The notes under the pieces are model-generated. The model did no database searches and was not told the origin of the DNA. It saw only the letters and a program-made list of their open reading frames with translations. Source: Anaerolineaceae bacterium (GTDB lineage Bacteria; Chloroflexota; Anaerolineae; Aggregatilineales; Phototrophicaceae). From it: a stretch of 64,000 nt of DNA. The stretch lies in assembly GCA_020634115.1 (NCBI GenBank), contig JACKCH010000015.1, positions 124,001 through 188,000 on the forward strand, written 5' to 3'. The translations under genes and the position numbers were made by a program. The stretch's first letter is position 1; every line of letters begins with the position of its first letter. Below, piece by piece: positions 44,330 through 52,496 of the stretch.

Positions 44330-45001
44330 ATGGCAAATGACGACGATTTCCGGGAGGAAAACGACTACGACCCCGAACCGGTCTATCTGGATGACCAGCA
44401 GGCGGAGCGCGATTCGTTGATTGCAGAGGACGACGCGCCGGGCATCCTGGATCAGATTATGGATGAAACCACCGGCCAGAAGTTGTGGTACGTCGTCCAC
44501 TGCTATTCCGGCTACGAGAACAAAGTGCGCCATGCCATCGAACAGCGTATCGAAACGATGGGGATGCGCGATAAAATCTTTGATGTCATCGTCCCCACCG
44601 AAGAAGAAATCGAGATCAAAGACGGGAAACGCCGGAACATCGAAAAACGGGTTTTCCCTGGCTATATCCTGGTTGAAATGAAGATGGATGAAGACTCCTG
44701 GTACGTGGTACGCAACACGCCAGGTGTCACCGGTTTTGTGGGCATGGGCAATGACCCCACCCCGCTGCGACCTGAAGAGGTCAAAGCGATCATGGATCGG
44801 ATGCTGGCCGAAGGTGGCCCCAAAGTCAAACCCAAGTTCAAAGTGGGTGAAAAAGTGCGGATTATTGATGGCCCGTTCAATGACTTTATCGGCACAGTGG
44901 CGCTCATCGAAGCGGATAAGCAGAAGGTGCGCGTCATGGTAAACTTCTTCGGGCGCGACACTCCGGTCGAACTGGACTTCCTGGAAGTGGAAAAGGTGTA
45001 A
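44330..45001 (+). CDS. nusG: Transcription termination/antitermination protein NusG
   Basis: A 223-residue protein. After an acidic extension of about 45 residues, the NGN domain begins (KLWYVVHCYSGYENKVRHAI) and contains RKVFPGYILVEM-type sequence, VVRNTPGVTGFVG and a C-terminal KOW domain (EKVRIIDGPFNDFIGTVALI, VMVNFFGRDTPVELDF). NusG binds RNA polymerase and couples it to the ribosome or Rho. The acidic N-terminal extension is not part of the core family. Confidence 0.96.
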   Translation: MANDDDFREENDYDPEPVYLDDQQAERDSLIAEDDAPGILDQIMDETTGQKLWYVVHCYSGYENKVRHAIEQRIETMGMRDKIFDVIVPTEEEIEIKDGKRRNIEKRVFPGYILVEMKMDEDSWYVVRNTPGVTGFVGMGNDPTPLRPEEVKAIMDRMLAEGGPKVKPKFKVGEKVRIIDGPFNDFIGTVALIEADKQKVRVMVNFFGRDTPVELDFLEVEKV

Positions 45002-45059
45002 TCGCCGCCTGTCTACGGCAGAAACAGGCGACGACGATCCCATTATTCGGTAAGTTTAC

Positions 45060-45080
45060 GGGGCAAGACCATCTTGCCCC
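45060..45080 (+). terminator. Hairpin downstream of nusG
   Basis: GGGGCAAG-ACCAT-CTTGCCCC is a perfect 8-bp stem followed by TGTTGTTG. It may be a weak terminator between nusG and rplK. Confidence 0.5.
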
Positions 45081-45114
45081 TGTTGTTGAACAGCCATTAT
45101 CCCTAAAATAGGGG

Positions 45115-45158
45115 GTGGCACGAAACAAAGCGGCTGCTGGCAGAACGCAGCAAGCCAC
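45115..45158 (+). promoter_or_regulatory. Structured leader before rplK, possible L1/L11 autoregulatory site
   Basis: The outer stem GTGGC/GCCAC encloses an asymmetric internal loop and an inner stem GCTGC/GCAGC. In many bacteria L1 represses its own rplK-rplA mRNA by binding a leader that mimics 23S rRNA. The location fits; the protein contact residues were not verified. Confidence 0.4.
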
Positions 45159-45183
45159 AAGCGGAACCATACGAGGACAGATC

Positions 45184-45609
45184 ATGGCGAAGAAAATCAA
45201 AGCAATTGTGAAGCTGCAAATCAATGCGGGCAAGGCCAACCCGGCCCCCCCCATCGGCCCGGCGCTGGCGCAGCACGGCATCAACCTGATGCAGTTCTGC
45301 AAGGAGTATAATGCTCGTACCAGCAATCGCATGGGCGAAATCATCCCGGCGGAAATCACTATCTTCAGCGATAGCTCCTTCAAGTTTACCCTGAAAAGCC
45401 CGCCCACCTCTTTCCTGATTAAGAAAGCTGCCGGGCTGCAAAGCGGTTCGAGCGTCCCCCACCTGGAAAAAGTGGGCAAGCTCACCCGCAAGCAAGTGCA
45501 GGAAATCGCGGAAATCAAGATCAAAGACATGAACGCCAACGATATTGAAGCTGCCATGCGGCAGATCGAAGGCACCGCCCGCCAGATGGGCATCGAAATC
45601 GAAGGTTAA
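45184..45609 (+). CDS. rplK: 50S ribosomal protein L11
   Basis: A 141-residue protein from ATG 45184, with GAGGA upstream; it begins MAKKIKAIVKLQINAGKANP and has PPIGPALAQHGINLMQFCKE, FTLKSPPTSFLIKKAAGLQS and DMNANDIEAAMRQIEGTARQ. L11 forms the GTPase-associated centre with 23S rRNA. The length is the family norm. It precedes rplA by 76 bases. Confidence 0.97.
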   Translation: MAKKIKAIVKLQINAGKANPAPPIGPALAQHGINLMQFCKEYNARTSNRMGEIIPAEITIFSDSSFKFTLKSPPTSFLIKKAAGLQSGSSVPHLEKVGKLTRKQVQEIAEIKIKDMNANDIEAAMRQIEGTARQMGIEIEG

Positions 45610-45685
45610 CCCCCGTCCCCATACCGGACGGATTTGAGTATGTGGGAGGGCGAGCCACGCCCGCACACCACAGGAGAATAATCAC

Positions 45686-46384
45686 ATGGCAACACATGGA
45701 AAACGCTTTACCGAAGTTCTGAAACAATTTGACCGTGACACCAACTACCCCCTGGCGGAAGCCGTCACCCTGATTAAGAAACTAGCGAATGCCAAGTTTG
45801 ATGAAACCATCGAACTGCACTTCCGCCTGGGTATTGACCCGCGTCACAGTGACCAACAGGTCCGCAGCACGGTGCTGCTACCACATGGCCTCGGCAAGAC
45901 CGTTCGTGTCCTGGTTTTTGCGGAGGGTGAAGACGCCCGTGCCGCTGAAGCCGCTGGCGCGGATGTCATCGCCGATGACAAAATCCTGGAGCAAATCCAG
46001 AAAGAAGGCTGGCTGGAGTTTGATACCGCCATCGCTGTGCCGTCCATGATGCAGAAAGTCAGCCGCGTGGCGCGTGTCCTCGGCCCGCGCGGGTTGATGC
46101 CGAACCCCAAAGCGGGTACGGTTGTTCCGGCGGACGACCTGGGGCGGGCGATCACTGAAGCGAAGGCTGGTCGTGTCGAATTTCGTAACGACAAAACCGG
46201 CAACCTGCATGTGCCGGTGGGCAAAGCCAGCTTTGACGAACAGCGCCTGCTGGAAAACGCCCAGGCCATCCTTGATGCGGTCATCCGGCAGCGCCCCTCC
46301 GCTGTGAAGGGGCAGTACATCCGCCGGATCGTGTTAAGCTCCACAATGGGGCCGGGGCTGCGCCTGGAAAACACCAGCCTCTAA
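45686..46384 (+). CDS. rplA: 50S ribosomal protein L1
   Basis: A 232-residue protein with CAGGAG upstream. Motifs include KRFTEVLKQFDRDTNYPLAE, TVLLPHGLGKTVRVLVFAEG, GPRGLMPNPKAGTVVPADD and GQYIRRIVLSSTMGPGLRL. L1 forms the mobile stalk at the ribosomal E site and is a translational repressor of its operon. A terminator follows at once, so rplJ and rplL are not co-transcribed downstream as in many bacteria. Confidence 0.97.
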   Translation: MATHGKRFTEVLKQFDRDTNYPLAEAVTLIKKLANAKFDETIELHFRLGIDPRHSDQQVRSTVLLPHGLGKTVRVLVFAEGEDARAAEAAGADVIADDKILEQIQKEGWLEFDTAIAVPSMMQKVSRVARVLGPRGLMPNPKAGTVVPADDLGRAITEAKAGRVEFRNDKTGNLHVPVGKASFDEQRLLENAQAILDAVIRQRPSAVKGQYIRRIVLSSTMGPGLRLENTSL

Positions 46385-46415
46385 CCCTTTTTCGCCATAA
46401 ACGGTTCATCATCAT

Positions 46416-46443
46416 GAAGGCGGCCTCACGGGTCGCCTTTTTG
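46416..46443 (+). terminator. Terminator after rplA
   Basis: AAGGCGGCC-TCAC-GGGTCGCCTT stem followed by TTTTG, 33 bases past the rplA stop. Confidence 0.8.
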
Positions 46444-46484
46444 TTTACCTACCCACTACGCACTCTGTATCACCTTATAAGGGA

Positions 46485-46519
46485 AAACAAAACAGCCCTG
46501 CCGTGTATGGCGCGGGCTG
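46485..46519 (-). terminator. Terminator of small membrane protein gene
   Basis: On the minus strand CAGCCCGCGCC-ATACAC-GGCAGGGCTG is followed by TTTTGTTTT. It lies 33 bases past the stop of the 46552-46695 gene and supports that gene being real. Confidence 0.75.
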
Positions 46520-46551
46520 CGATAAGTTCTTGTTTGGGGTTGGCGGATAGA

Positions 46552-46695
46552 TTAGGCTTCTTGTTCGAGCACCATTTCGCGCTTGCTCTGCCAGCGGTCA
46601 ATCAGGATACCGACGGTCACTAATGCCAGGACGGGGATACCCACACGGATCAGAAACAGTCCCGCCACACTCACCACCATCGCTATATCAGTCAT
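46552..46695 (-). CDS. Small single-helix membrane protein (47 aa)
   Basis: Read from the bases: ATG 46695, GAGGGTG upstream, 47 codons. One hydrophobic helix covers about residues 8-32 (VSVAGLFLIRVGIPVLALV), followed by a basic/acidic cytoplasmic tail (DRWQSKREMVLEQEA). The well-placed ribosome binding site and terminator argue for a genuine gene. No family recognised. Confidence 0.6.
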   Translation of the reverse strand: MTDIAMVVSVAGLFLIRVGIPVLALVTVGILIDRWQSKREMVLEQEA

Positions 46696-47052
46696 GTTTT
46701 CACCCTCATGTGTGCTTGTTTTTCGTTGATGACATAAGCATAGCAAACGAGGGTCATATTGGTAAATCAGTGAAGCCCACCAGCGCCATGATGGGGTGAA
46801 CACCCCAATACCCACCTGGAGACACCCCAGATGGATACATAACCAACATCTCCGGGTCAATCTCTCCCTCAGCGGACGCCTCATTCGTTATCTCTACAAG
46901 AATCTGGACGAGATTCGTAGGGACAGGGCCTGCCCTGTCCGCTGAAGGGGCTATTTTTGAACCCCTTTAGTGGGTTTGGAACACCTTGCCGGGTATTTCA
47001 ATGCCCGGCAAACTTCCCCACCCTATTGCGACGGGGAGGTCAGGCACTGCCC
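46696..47052. repeat. Intergenic region with shared compound repeat
   Basis: No gene is seen in these 357 bases. At 46921-46940 GGACAGGGC and GCCCTGTCC form a near-perfect palindrome. About 46940-47012 is an inverted copy of the repeat at 22829-22915, sharing CTGAAGGGGCTAT, AACCCCTTTAGTGGGTTTGG and GCCGGGTATT...AATGCCCGGC. Confidence 0.65.
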
Positions 47053-48708
47053 TCACTCCTCATCCTCAAACATATCGAGCGTCCGGGCGTCCGGCGGCGT
47101 TTTCACCCGTTCCGCCTGCTTGAAGGTGATGTCATGGCGCGGCATCTGGGCAGTTTTGCCCGCCAGCAGGTCGTCAATCGTCAAAATCTGCAACCGGCGG
47201 AAACGCCCCCACAGTGGCGACTCGTAAAACCCGGCGCTGACCGCCTCTTTCTCCATATCGCGCGTGGGCGGTTCGAGCGTGATAAACACCCCCATCGCCG
47301 CGTTTTCCCGTTCCATCGTCCCCACCAGGTCGCGCACGTCGCCCGATTTCACATGGCCGGACTTGACCTGCACCAGCACCCGTGCCGGAGCGCGATTCTT
47401 GCCGTCCACGAAGTTAATCACGCCGTCAATGCCTTTGTCGCTGCCCTTCTTCCCCTGACGGCTGCCCGCCTGCCCGCCGCTCGGTTTGGCCCGCACCAGC
47501 GAAAGCGCCCACCACTCGAATTGATGGCGGTTATAGCTGGCGAGTTCCTTCGCCCCGGCGGTGGTGGTCGGCTCACCGATCACGGCGTAATCCGTCTTGG
47601 GCTTGAGGTCGAACATGGCTTCCAGGCGGTATTTCATCAGAGAAATGCTCAGGTGGGTGATGTCAATGCCGATCCATTGACGCCCCAATTTTTGCGCGGC
47701 GGCGATGGCCGTGCCACAGCCACAAAACGGGTCGAGTACAATATCTCCCGGATTGCTGCTGGCCGCCACAATGCGTTCGAGCAGTTCAAGGGGTTTTTGA
47801 GTAGGATAGCCGAGTCTTTCCGCCGCTTGAGATTGAACAGGCTTAATATCATCCCAAACATTACTAACGGGAACACCTGTCATCTCATCTAAGAAACGTT
47901 TTAGCTAAATGCGCCCGTCTTTCGATTTCGGGAAATGCAATCGCCCCGCTGCATCCAACTGTTCCATTTTTTGACGTGATACAGCCCATCCATTTGGATG
48001 TGGTTTATAGCCTTTATAGTCATAAGTTAAATTCGGACGTGGATTGGGACTACGTAAATTATCTATCCGATACCTTCTACCGTTATCATCCACAAAGCGA
48101 TAGAACTTCCGAATATATTCCTCTGAATAAGCCGAAAATTGCACATTGAAAATGTAATTGCTTGTCTTTGTATAGAAAAAGATGATGTCGCTAACGTCAC
48201 CGTATTTGCGCCGTGCATCGTTATGACTGCTGGTACGTTTCCAAGTGATCTCGTTCTGGAAATTTTCCGCCCCAAAAATCGTGTCGAGAATCACCTTCAG
48301 GTAGTGGCTGGCCGTCGGGTCGCAGTGCAGGTACAGGCTGCCGGTAGGCTTCAGGACGCGGTGCAGTTCCACCAGCCGCGCCGTCATCATCACCAGGTAG
48401 GCCATCATCTGGTTCGTGCCCACAATCGTCCGCAGCGCCCCCACCGCCGCCGAAACACTGGCCGGGGCGTCCGCGATCAGGTCGGCATAGGTGGCCTCGG
48501 CATTGTGTCCCCAGTGCCAGGTGTCATCAAACGCCGTGATCTGCGCCTCGCTTTCCAGGCCGCTTTCGTCCTTGAACAGCACGTTATAGCTGCGGCTGCT
48601 GTTAAACGGCGGGTCGAGATAGATCAGGTCAACGCACGCATTGGGGAAATAATCGCGGTTACGCAGGATGTCCAGGTTATCGCCGTAATACAGCGTGTTG
48701 TCGGGCAT
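47053..48708 (-). pseudogene. DNA methyltransferase-nuclease fusion gene interrupted by an in-frame amber stop
   Basis: Codons 1-267 encode the first half of a beta-type N4/N6 methyltransferase: NTLYYGDNLDILR, then IYLDPPFNSSRSY (motif IV DPPF). Codon 268 (47907-47905) is TAG. The same frame continues LKRFLDEMTGVPVSNVWDDI with the rest of the enzyme: YPTQKPLELLERIV and DPFCGCGTAIAAA (SAM motif I). A C-terminal domain follows with GIDGVINF and RVLVQVKSG, a PD-(D/E)xK-type nuclease with Gln in the third position (Mrr-like). Without the stop this is a 550-residue fused modification-restriction protein. The break may be a mutation, a sequencing error or a read-through codon. Split, the first part has no SAM motif and the second no DPPF. 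Confidence 0.85.
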
Positions 48709-49010
48709 AGTCGAGTCTCCGGGTGTTTTACCTCACCCCTTCCGAACCTGCGGTTCTTCCTCCCCTCTCCAAATTGGAGAGGGGAAAACGAGCGTAGCGA
48801 GTAGGGGTGAGGTCAGGATGAGGGTAATATTCATCATTAGTTACTATTGTGACATACGGCGGGGCAAGGTGCAAGCGGGGGGCATTTCGCGCCGAGGGAT
48901 AAATCCCCCGGCTATGATTAACGGTAAGCCGTTAGCCGGGCGGCTTCCAGCCTCCGGCGCGTTCTCGCAGCAGCTTACGGTAGATTGTACCAACTTGAAA
49001 TGCACCCTTT
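48709..49010. repeat. Intergenic region with hairpin repeats
   Basis: No gene is seen. At 48729-48815 CCTCACCCCT pairs with AGGGGTGAGG, and CCCCTCTCC with GGAGAGGGG inside it. At 48890-48914 GCCGAGGGAT and ATCCCCCGGC form a hairpin that is the inverted counterpart of 22927-22948. Confidence 0.55.
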
Positions 49011-49595
49011 TTAACGGAAGACTCTGTCAAAAACCGTTTTTCCCACCCAATAGCTGATCGGAATAAGCCCAATAACGCTTATGGCGATCATGGCAAATAA
49101 GAAGGTCTTGACCTCCCGCGAATACGGGTTGCCCTTCAGCTCCCAATCCCACCCGGCCATCCCCAGGAAGTAGATGAGCGCAAACGGCACGATGAAGATC
49201 AACGGGATTCCCGGTGTTTCCGATGATATGAGCAGAAACATCACGATCAGGCATACCGTGACCACAATTGCCCCGACCACGAATGTGGCGATCTTCTCCC
49301 GGCGGAATTGGAACGGATCACCGCTTGCGGGGCGGGCGCGGCGTTTTCCTGCCGGGGCGTTGGCGAGTGAGTAGCGCATAAGGGCTGCCATTGCCGCCCC
49401 AGAAACCGCTTTTTCCGGGTCAGTCAGGGTAGAGCGCAGTATCTTTTCCACCCGTTTATCGCGGGTTTCCCCCAGTGCCTCAAGAGCCGCTTTGCGTACC
49501 TCTATACTTTGCGCTGCGTCTACAGCTTGCAGCAGACCCTCGACATTGCCGTCAGAGGCCATTTTCCCGACATCTGAAACCTCATACTGAGTCAT
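49011..49595 (-). CDS. HEAT-like repeat protein with C-terminal membrane helices
   Basis: A 194-residue protein from ATG 49595, preceded by AGGGGGGAAG. Residues 1-75 are helical repeats resembling HEAT/PBS-lyase units (EGLLQAVDAAQSIEVRKAAL, RVEKILRSTLTDPEKAVSGA). Residues about 100-190 have three hydrophobic helices (FVVGAIVVTVCLIVMFLLI, LIFIVPFALIYFLG, FAMIAISVIGLIPISYWVG). A small anchored scaffold is likely; the function is unknown. Confidence 0.7.
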   Translation of the reverse strand: MTQYEVSDVGKMASDGNVEGLLQAVDAAQSIEVRKAALEALGETRDKRVEKILRSTLTDPEKAVSGAAMAALMRYSLANAPAGKRRARPASGDPFQFRREKIATFVVGAIVVTVCLIVMFLLISSETPGIPLIFIVPFALIYFLGMAGWDWELKGNPYSREVKTFLFAMIAISVIGLIPISYWVGKTVFDRVFR

Positions 49596-49898
49596 ACTTC
49601 CCCCTGCGAGACAGTTATTCATTGGTAGGTATGTTCTGGCTGCGAAGTGAAGGGCTTTCATAAAGAACCTATCGCCATCGTAGACAACTTGTGATTTGTT
49701 TCACAAGTTGGATATGTCAAGAAAGCAGATGACAGATGTCACCACCCAACCCCGGTTAAAATGGCGCGGCACGTCCCACAGTTTGGCCTGCACACGGGTA
49801 TATGCCTCAAACACCCGGCAGGACTGAATGCCTTTTTGCGGTGAAAACGCTTTGTGTTATGATGAACTGTGTACACATAGGGCTGTGAGGATGGTGGT

Positions 49899-50939
49899 AT
49901 GCCGGCGAACGTGGATGGCATGGTGCGGGAAGGAATTAATGCGTACCGTGCCGGGAGAAAAGATGAAGCACGTACGCTCCTGATGCGGGCGGTTGAACTC
50001 GACCAGTACAATGAAATGGGCTGGATATGGCTTAGTGCGGTGGTGGATACCCCCGAAGAGCAGCGTACCTGCCTGGAAAACGTGCTGGTAATTAATCCCA
50101 GCAATGAAACCGCGCGCAAAGGACTGGACGTACTGGCCCAAAAAGATACTTCCAGCACATCACCTCCCCCTCCACAACAGGCCGATGACATCCTGGCCGG
50201 AGCAAGTTTCACAGCGCCCGCTCCGCTGCCACCGGCAGCGCCACCCCCGGCGGTTGAAGAAGAATTGCCTGCCATTGACTGGCACGATGCCGGGATTGCG
50301 ACCAGCAGCGCCAGCGCCCGCCACGCCATCAACGAACCCAGCATGGATGACTATGATGACTGGGTGAAAGACCTGAATTTAGGCGGGACGCCCTCATCTC
50401 CACAGATGGAAGCCGCGCAGCAGTTCATCTCCGCCGATATATACGATGAGGAAGAAAGCGATGACCTCTTCGGGATTAGCAAGGCGGTAAACGCTGCATC
50501 CACGCCATCACAGCCGCCAAAACAGGAGGATGACCCGTTTGGTTCTGGCCCGTTTGGTTCGTCCAGTGTCACGGAGATTGACAGCTTTATCGACCAGATG
50601 CGCCATACACCTGAACCCCCCGCGCCTGCACAGGCACCGGCACCCCGACGGCCTAAAGTGTCTCCTGCGCCGGATACCCGATCAGCCCATGAACTGCTGG
50701 ATCATATTGAAGATCAGGAAGCCGCATTCCACGAAGATGAGTTCCACGAGGATTACGACGCGGCGGAATTCGAGCAACTCGACCCCGCCGAATTTTTCAG
50801 TTATATTCCGAAAGAAATCAAGCCTACCCGCGTACCCGGCACGAATGAAGGTTATCCAGCGCTGGTGCTGATCGGCCTGCTGGTCGTGGTCGCCGCCAAT
50901 ATCGGGGCGGTACTATTCGTGGTAAACAGCCTGCAATAA
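49899..50939 (+). CDS. TPR-domain protein with long disordered region and C-terminal membrane helix
   Basis: A 346-residue protein. Residues 1-80 are TPR-like (VREGINAYRAGRKDEARTLL, AVELDQYNEMGWIWLS). Residues about 85-310 are acidic, Pro-rich and low in complexity. A single C-terminal helix (PALVLIGLLVVVAANIGAVL) anchors the protein, probably with the TPR in the cytoplasm. No named family; TPRs suggest protein binding. Confidence 0.7.
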   Translation: MPANVDGMVREGINAYRAGRKDEARTLLMRAVELDQYNEMGWIWLSAVVDTPEEQRTCLENVLVINPSNETARKGLDVLAQKDTSSTSPPPPQQADDILAGASFTAPAPLPPAAPPPAVEEELPAIDWHDAGIATSSASARHAINEPSMDDYDDWVKDLNLGGTPSSPQMEAAQQFISADIYDEEESDDLFGISKAVNAASTPSQPPKQEDDPFGSGPFGSSSVTEIDSFIDQMRHTPEPPAPAQAPAPRRPKVSPAPDTRSAHELLDHIEDQEAAFHEDEFHEDYDAAEFEQLDPAEFFSYIPKEIKPTRVPGTNEGYPALVLIGLLVVVAANIGAVLFVVNSLQ

Positions 50940-50960
50940 TTCCCACAACCGAGAGTCAAA

Positions 50961-50988
50961 GGGCGACCCGATGTGGTCGCCCTTTTTT
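50961..50988 (+). terminator. Rho-independent terminator
   Basis: GGGCGACC-CGATGT-GGTCGCCC, a perfect 8-bp stem, is followed by six T residues, just after the TPR gene. Confidence 0.9.
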
Positions 50989-51052
50989 CTTTGTATTGAA
51001 TCCCTTATGCCCCACACCCAAGAAACGGTCTGCAAAAGCGCCGTCCTCCCGG

Positions 51053-51742
51053 TTAGGGCAGCGGGAAGGTATTGCCGGGATCGAGAACAATCGGCTGGGC
51101 CTGCGTTTCGTTCGACACGCGGTTTGCCCAGGCTCCGGCATCCTGCGCGATCAAGTCCCATGTGTTATAGTGCATCGGCACTACATAACGGGGACGCAGC
51201 AGCCGGATCGCCTCCAGTGAATCCTCCGGCCCCATCGTGAAGTTATCGCCAATCGGCAGAAACGCCACGTCCAGCCCTAGATTACCGATCAACTGCATAT
51301 CGCTGAACAGGGCGGTATCCCCGGCGAAATACAGGCGCTGCCCGCGTTCAGTCGTCAGCACAAAGCCGTTGGGTTCCCCCCCATAGGTGCCATCAGGGAA
51401 CGAGGAACTATGATGCGCGACAGTCCATTTGGCGTGGATGAAGCCATGATCCCAGCCACCGCCCGGATTCTGAGGATGCGTATTGCTCACGCCGTTGCCA
51501 TTCATCCAATTACAGATTTCGAAGTTGGCAACGACCCGCGCCCCGGTGCGCAGCGCAATCGGGACGGTATCCCCCAGGTGATCGCCATGCGCGTGCGACA
51601 GAAAAATGATGTCCGCATCCAATTGGTCAGCCGTCGTTGAGGCCAACGGGTTGCCTGTCAGAAATGGGTCGAACAGAACGGGGTGACCATCAATATCAAC
51701 GGCAAACGCGGAATGTCCTAACCAGGTAAATTGTACGCCCAT
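51053..51742 (-). CDS. UPF0173 metal-dependent hydrolase (MBL fold)
   Basis: A 229-residue metallo-beta-lactamase-fold protein. It starts GVQFTWLGHSAFAVDIDG, has the metal motif FLSHAHGDHLGDT (HxHxDH), then VAHHSSSF, LYFAGDTALFSDM and VPMHYNT with further ligands. This is the UPF0173 group (YtkL-like) of uncertain substrate. The length is normal. It is the last gene of a minus-strand group and 69 bases from the DUF5615 gene. Confidence 0.92.
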   Translation of the reverse strand: MGVQFTWLGHSAFAVDIDGHPVLFDPFLTGNPLASTTADQLDADIIFLSHAHGDHLGDTVPIALRTGARVVANFEICNWMNGNGVSNTHPQNPGGGWDHGFIHAKWTVAHHSSSFPDGTYGGEPNGFVLTTERGQRLYFAGDTALFSDMQLIGNLGLDVAFLPIGDNFTMGPEDSLEAIRLLRPRYVVPMHYNTWDLIAQDAGAWANRVSNETQAQPIVLDPGNTFPLP

Positions 51743-51811
51743 AGTGATCTTTCTCCGTATATAAACGCTGATCTAGCTTAAAGTGGTAGAAATGTAACCC
51801 GATTTTCCCAT

Positions 51812-52117
51812 TCAGACGGCTCGCTGGCACCCAGCATAATCAGCAATAATGGCACCAACGGATAGGGAATAGCGGGCGATAATAACCCCTGGAACGTATA
51901 ACCCGGCGGCGATACGCTCATTAGCAAACCCAATCATAGTTTCTACATCGTGGGTTAAAAGGATACGACCTTGTTGTGCTGCCCACTCCAACACCTTAGG
52001 GTCTGCGGCTTGGTATATCTCGGTATCCTGCACGCGGACAATATCTACATCTGGCATTTCCCGTCGGATACCGCGTAAAACTCTGCCGTTAAAATTCTCA
52101 TCAGCGAGAAAACGCAT
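51812..52117 (-). CDS. DUF5615-family PIN-like protein (putative toxin)
   Basis: A 101-residue protein beginning MRFLADENFNGRVLRGIRRE, with the acidic DEN start, QDTEIYQAADPKVLEWAAQQ and RILLTHDVETMIGFA. DUF5615 proteins have a PIN-like nuclease fold with these acidic residues and usually pair with DUF433 proteins. Such a gene lies 11 bases upstream. It probably acts as the toxin half of a toxin-antitoxin module; activity is not shown. Confidence 0.88.
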   Translation of the reverse strand: MRFLADENFNGRVLRGIRREMPDVDIVRVQDTEIYQAADPKVLEWAAQQGRILLTHDVETMIGFANERIAAGLYVPGVIIARYSLSVGAIIADYAGCQRAV

Positions 52118-52128
52118 GGCGGCACTTC

Positions 52129-52461
52129 TTATTTATCCCGTAAACCACGCAATCGCGCATGTAAGGCACGAACCTCAGGGCCGTAGGCCACCTCGGCTTC
52201 CTGCTGAATGCGGCGGGCAATGGCGTCAGCTTCCCGCATATACGAGTCAACTTCGGCGCGGTGGGTGAGGTAACAGGCAATTACAGCGTAGACTTCAGCC
52301 AATGAGAGAGTGGGATAACTATCCTGAATCGCCTCTGGCATTTCGCCCTGATTAAAAGCGTGAATGACCAGTTCAAGAAGGACGCGCGTTCCCCCTATCC
52401 TGATTTTCTCATGATCATCTTTCCACAGCCGAATCGGGATTGTAGCGGGTGTCTCAATCAT
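52129..52461 (-). CDS. DUF433-family protein (putative antitoxin)
   Basis: About 110 residues from ATG 52461; a TTG start at 52482 is possible. The segment IRLWKDDHEKIRIGGTRVLL, LVIHAFNQGEMPEAIQDSYP and TLSLAEVYAVIACYL match DUF433, a helix-turn-helix antitoxin family that binds its operator and the DUF5615 toxin. The C-terminal part is a charged helix. It precedes the toxin gene, the usual antitoxin-first order. Confidence 0.88.
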   Translation of the reverse strand: MIETPATIPIRLWKDDHEKIRIGGTRVLLELVIHAFNQGEMPEAIQDSYPTLSLAEVYAVIACYLTHRAEVDSYMREADAIARRIQQEAEVAYGPEVRALHARLRGLRDK

Positions 52462-52496
52462 CGTTGGGGTGTCCCCATTCAATTACACCTTTCATT

